Shown here: piece after piece, positions 62,696-64,000 of the stretch | Position numbering within the stretch: the stretch's first letter is position 1 | How the letters are laid out: each line of letters begins with the position of its first letter | Origin: Martelella mediterranea | Lineage (GTDB): Bacteria; Pseudomonadota; Alphaproteobacteria; Rhizobiales; Rhizobiaceae | Assembly: GCA_003001975.1 (NCBI GenBank) | Contig: PVUG01000007.1 | Location: 1 to 64,000, forward strand | Reading direction: 5' to 3' | DNA length: 64,000 nt | Position numbers and translations under genes: made by a program | Notes under the pieces: model-generated | The model's database searches: none | What the model was told of the DNA's origin: nothing | What the model saw: only the letters and a program-made list of their open reading frames with translations

Positions 62696-63657
62696 GTGTC
62701 GTTCCCGGCTTCAAGCACGCCACGAACAGAGGCGGCGATGCCATCGGCAGTCAGATTGAAATGCGAATACAGAAACGAGATCGAGCCCGTCGGCGCAAAT
62801 TCCGGGAAGCCCATGATCTTCAGGCGCGCCGGGCAGTGCTCGGCCATGACTTCCGCCACGGCTCCGCCCAGTCCGCCACGAACCGAGCCTTCCTCGACGG
62901 TGACGACGGCGCCTGTTCCGGCCGCGGAGACGATCGCTTCGATATCGAGCGGCGCGATCGACGACATGTTGATGACGCGGGCATTAATGCCTTGTCCGGC
63001 CAGTTTGGCCGCGGCTTCCAGCGCCCGGTGCACCATCACGCCATTGGCGATGATGGCCGCATCATGGCCCGTCTTCAGCGTTTCGGCGACGCCGAGGCGG
63101 AACTGCGCGCCTTCCGACCGCGCGATTGCCGGCACGGGAAAGCGGCTGATCCTGAGATAGAAGGGGCCGTCAACGCTGGCCGCCAGCCTGACGGCTTCGC
63201 TCGTCTCCCAGGGGTCGGAGGGGACGATGATCCTGAGGTTCGGCAGGGCGCGCAGCCAGGCCATGTCCTCGATCGAATGATGGGTCGGGCCGAGTTCGCC
63301 GTATGCGACGCCGGAAGACTGGCCGACCAGCTTCACATTGGTATTGGTATAGCAGACATCCGCCTTGATCTGTTCAAGCGCACGCGCCGTCAAAAAGCAG
63401 CCGGCAGCGCTGACAAAGGGAACTCTGCCGCCGTTTGCAAGACCGGCGCCGACGCCGACCATGTTCTGCTCGGCGATGCCGACATTGACCAGCCGCTCGG
63501 GCCAGCGCTTCTGAAAGCCGCCGAGCTTGGACGAGCCGACACTGTCATTGACCACCGTGACGATGGCGGTGTTGTCCGCGGCCAGCGCTTCCAGCGTCGA
63601 GGCGAACGCAACGCGGCAGTCAAACAGCTTTTCTTCCTTTTCAGCCAGCGCGCTCAT
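62692..63657 (-). CDS. Transketolase-like C-terminal subunit
   Basis: A 321-residue pyrimidine-binding plus C-terminal domain of a split transketolase. Landmarks: NVGIAEQNMVGVGAGLA (the Glu that activates thiamine diphosphate), FLTARALEQIKAD, LGPTHHSIEDMA and VVTVEEGSVRGGLGG. It pairs with the N-terminal subunit that overlaps upstream. With the FGGY kinase the set resembles apulose kinase plus apulose-4-phosphate transketolase (AptK, AptA, AptB), but other pentoses or tetroses are possible. Confidence 0.88.
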   Translation of the reverse strand: MSALAEKEEKLFDCRVAFASTLEALAADNTAIVTVVNDSVGSSKLGGFQKRWPERLVNVGIAEQNMVGVGAGLANGGRVPFVSAAGCFLTARALEQIKADVCYTNTNVKLVGQSSGVAYGELGPTHHSIEDMAWLRALPNLRIIVPSDPWETSEAVRLAASVDGPFYLRISRFPVPAIARSEGAQFRLGVAETLKTGHDAAIIANGVMVHRALEAAAKLAGQGINARVINMSSIAPLDIEAIVSAAGTGAVVTVEEGSVRGGLGGAVAEVMAEHCPARLKIMGFPEFAPTGSISFLYSHFNLTADGIAASVRGVLEAGNDT

Positions 63658-64000
63658 CGCTCAACTCTCCTATTGCCTGGTCATATTGTGTGCGGTTCAG
63701 GACACCGTGGTGCCAGTGCACCTCGTTTTCCATGAAAGAGACGCCCTTGCCCTTGATCGTGTGGGCAATGATGCAGCGGGGCTTGCCTTCCGAAGCGGCG
63801 GTGAGATGCCCGAAAAGCGCACCATGATCGTGCCCGTCACATTCCCGCACGTCCCAGCCGAAGGCGCGCCACTTGTCGCCCAGCGGCTCGAGCGTATTGG
63901 TATCCTCCACCCTTGCTCCCTGCTGCAGCCGGTTGCGGTCGATGATCAGCGTCAGATTGTCCAGCTTGCGATGACCGGCCAGCATGCCGGCTTCCCAGTT
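63641..64000 (-). CDS. Transketolase-like N-terminal subunit (partial)
   Basis: The last ~120 codons of the thiamine-diphosphate-binding subunit; the rest lies beyond the window edge, and the frame stays open to 64000. Visible are LTLIIDRNRLQQ, EPLGDKWRAFGW, the DGHDH loop and IKGKGVSFMEN-x-VHWHHG, typical of small split transketolases. It overlaps the C-terminal subunit gene by 17 bases. Confidence 0.88.
   Translation of the reverse strand, partial: NWEAGMLAGHRKLDNLTLIIDRNRLQQGARVEDTNTLEPLGDKWRAFGWDVRECDGHDHGALFGHLTAASEGKPRCIIAHTIKGKGVSFMENEVHWHHGVLNRTQYDQAIGELSDERAG

Overview
The window is one contiguous stretch of high-GC alphaproteobacterial chromosome or large plasmid. I infer a member of the Rhizobiales (Rhizobium/Martelella-like) from several things: a cyoABCD quinol oxidase, class Ib nrdHIEF behind a paired NrdR box, an exact match to the RirA iron box (TGA-N9-TCA), many TRAP and CUT1 sugar-acid transporters, and intergenic palindromes of the CTCGGGcttgaCCCGAG type common in rhizobia. 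No tRNA, rRNA, IS element, prophage or CRISPR array was seen.

Layout. 1-6612: a small membrane protein gene, then the quinol oxidase operon cyoABCD (each junction an ATGA overlap), a repeat element and a SURF1 gene. 6613-11484: the ribonucleotide reductase operon nrdHIEF with two NrdR boxes, a long leader and a double terminator. 11558-22261: an idonate/ketogluconate regulon consisting of a TRAP transporter, gluconokinase, 5-ketogluconate reductase, L-idonate 5-dehydrogenase, two beta-hydroxyacid dehydrogenases, a D-2-hydroxyacid dehydrogenase and a LacI/GntR-type repressor. Four near-identical palindromes (TGTTATCGATAACA) sit in front of four transcription units. 22400-33536: a second sugar-acid locus under an IclR regulator. 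It holds a CUT1 ABC transporter whose ATPase is encoded on the opposite strand from its binding protein and permeases, an enolase-superfamily dehydratase, a UxuA-like dehydratase, an RraA-fold protein, a Gfo/Idh oxidoreductase and an aldo/keto reductase. A shared palindrome precedes two of its units, with a half-site in front of iclR.

33630-38880: a second repeat element, a Gfo/Idh dehydrogenase, a DoxX-like protein, and an HxlR regulator divergent from three oxidoreductases. 38908-49285: a LysR-centred divergent locus. Leftward it has an FAD monooxygenase, an M19 dipeptidase with degenerate metal motifs and an MlrC (M81) peptidase. Rightward it has a TRAP transporter, two AhpD/CMD-type proteins, RidA and a PLP beta-lyase/synthase-like enzyme. 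Together these look like uptake and breakdown of a cysteine conjugate or modified peptide; the substrate is unknown.

49475-61185: a complete Has-type heme acquisition locus in the order known from Serratia: hasI (ECF sigma), hasS (FecR-like anti-sigma), hasR (receptor), hasA (hemophore), hasD and hasE (type I secretion). It is preceded by a RirA box. Its hemophore carries an extra RTX-like C-terminal half, and an autotransporter occupies the place where hasB sits in Serratia. 61217-64000: an FGGY kinase and a split transketolase, truncated by the window edge, resembling the apulose branch of apiose catabolism.
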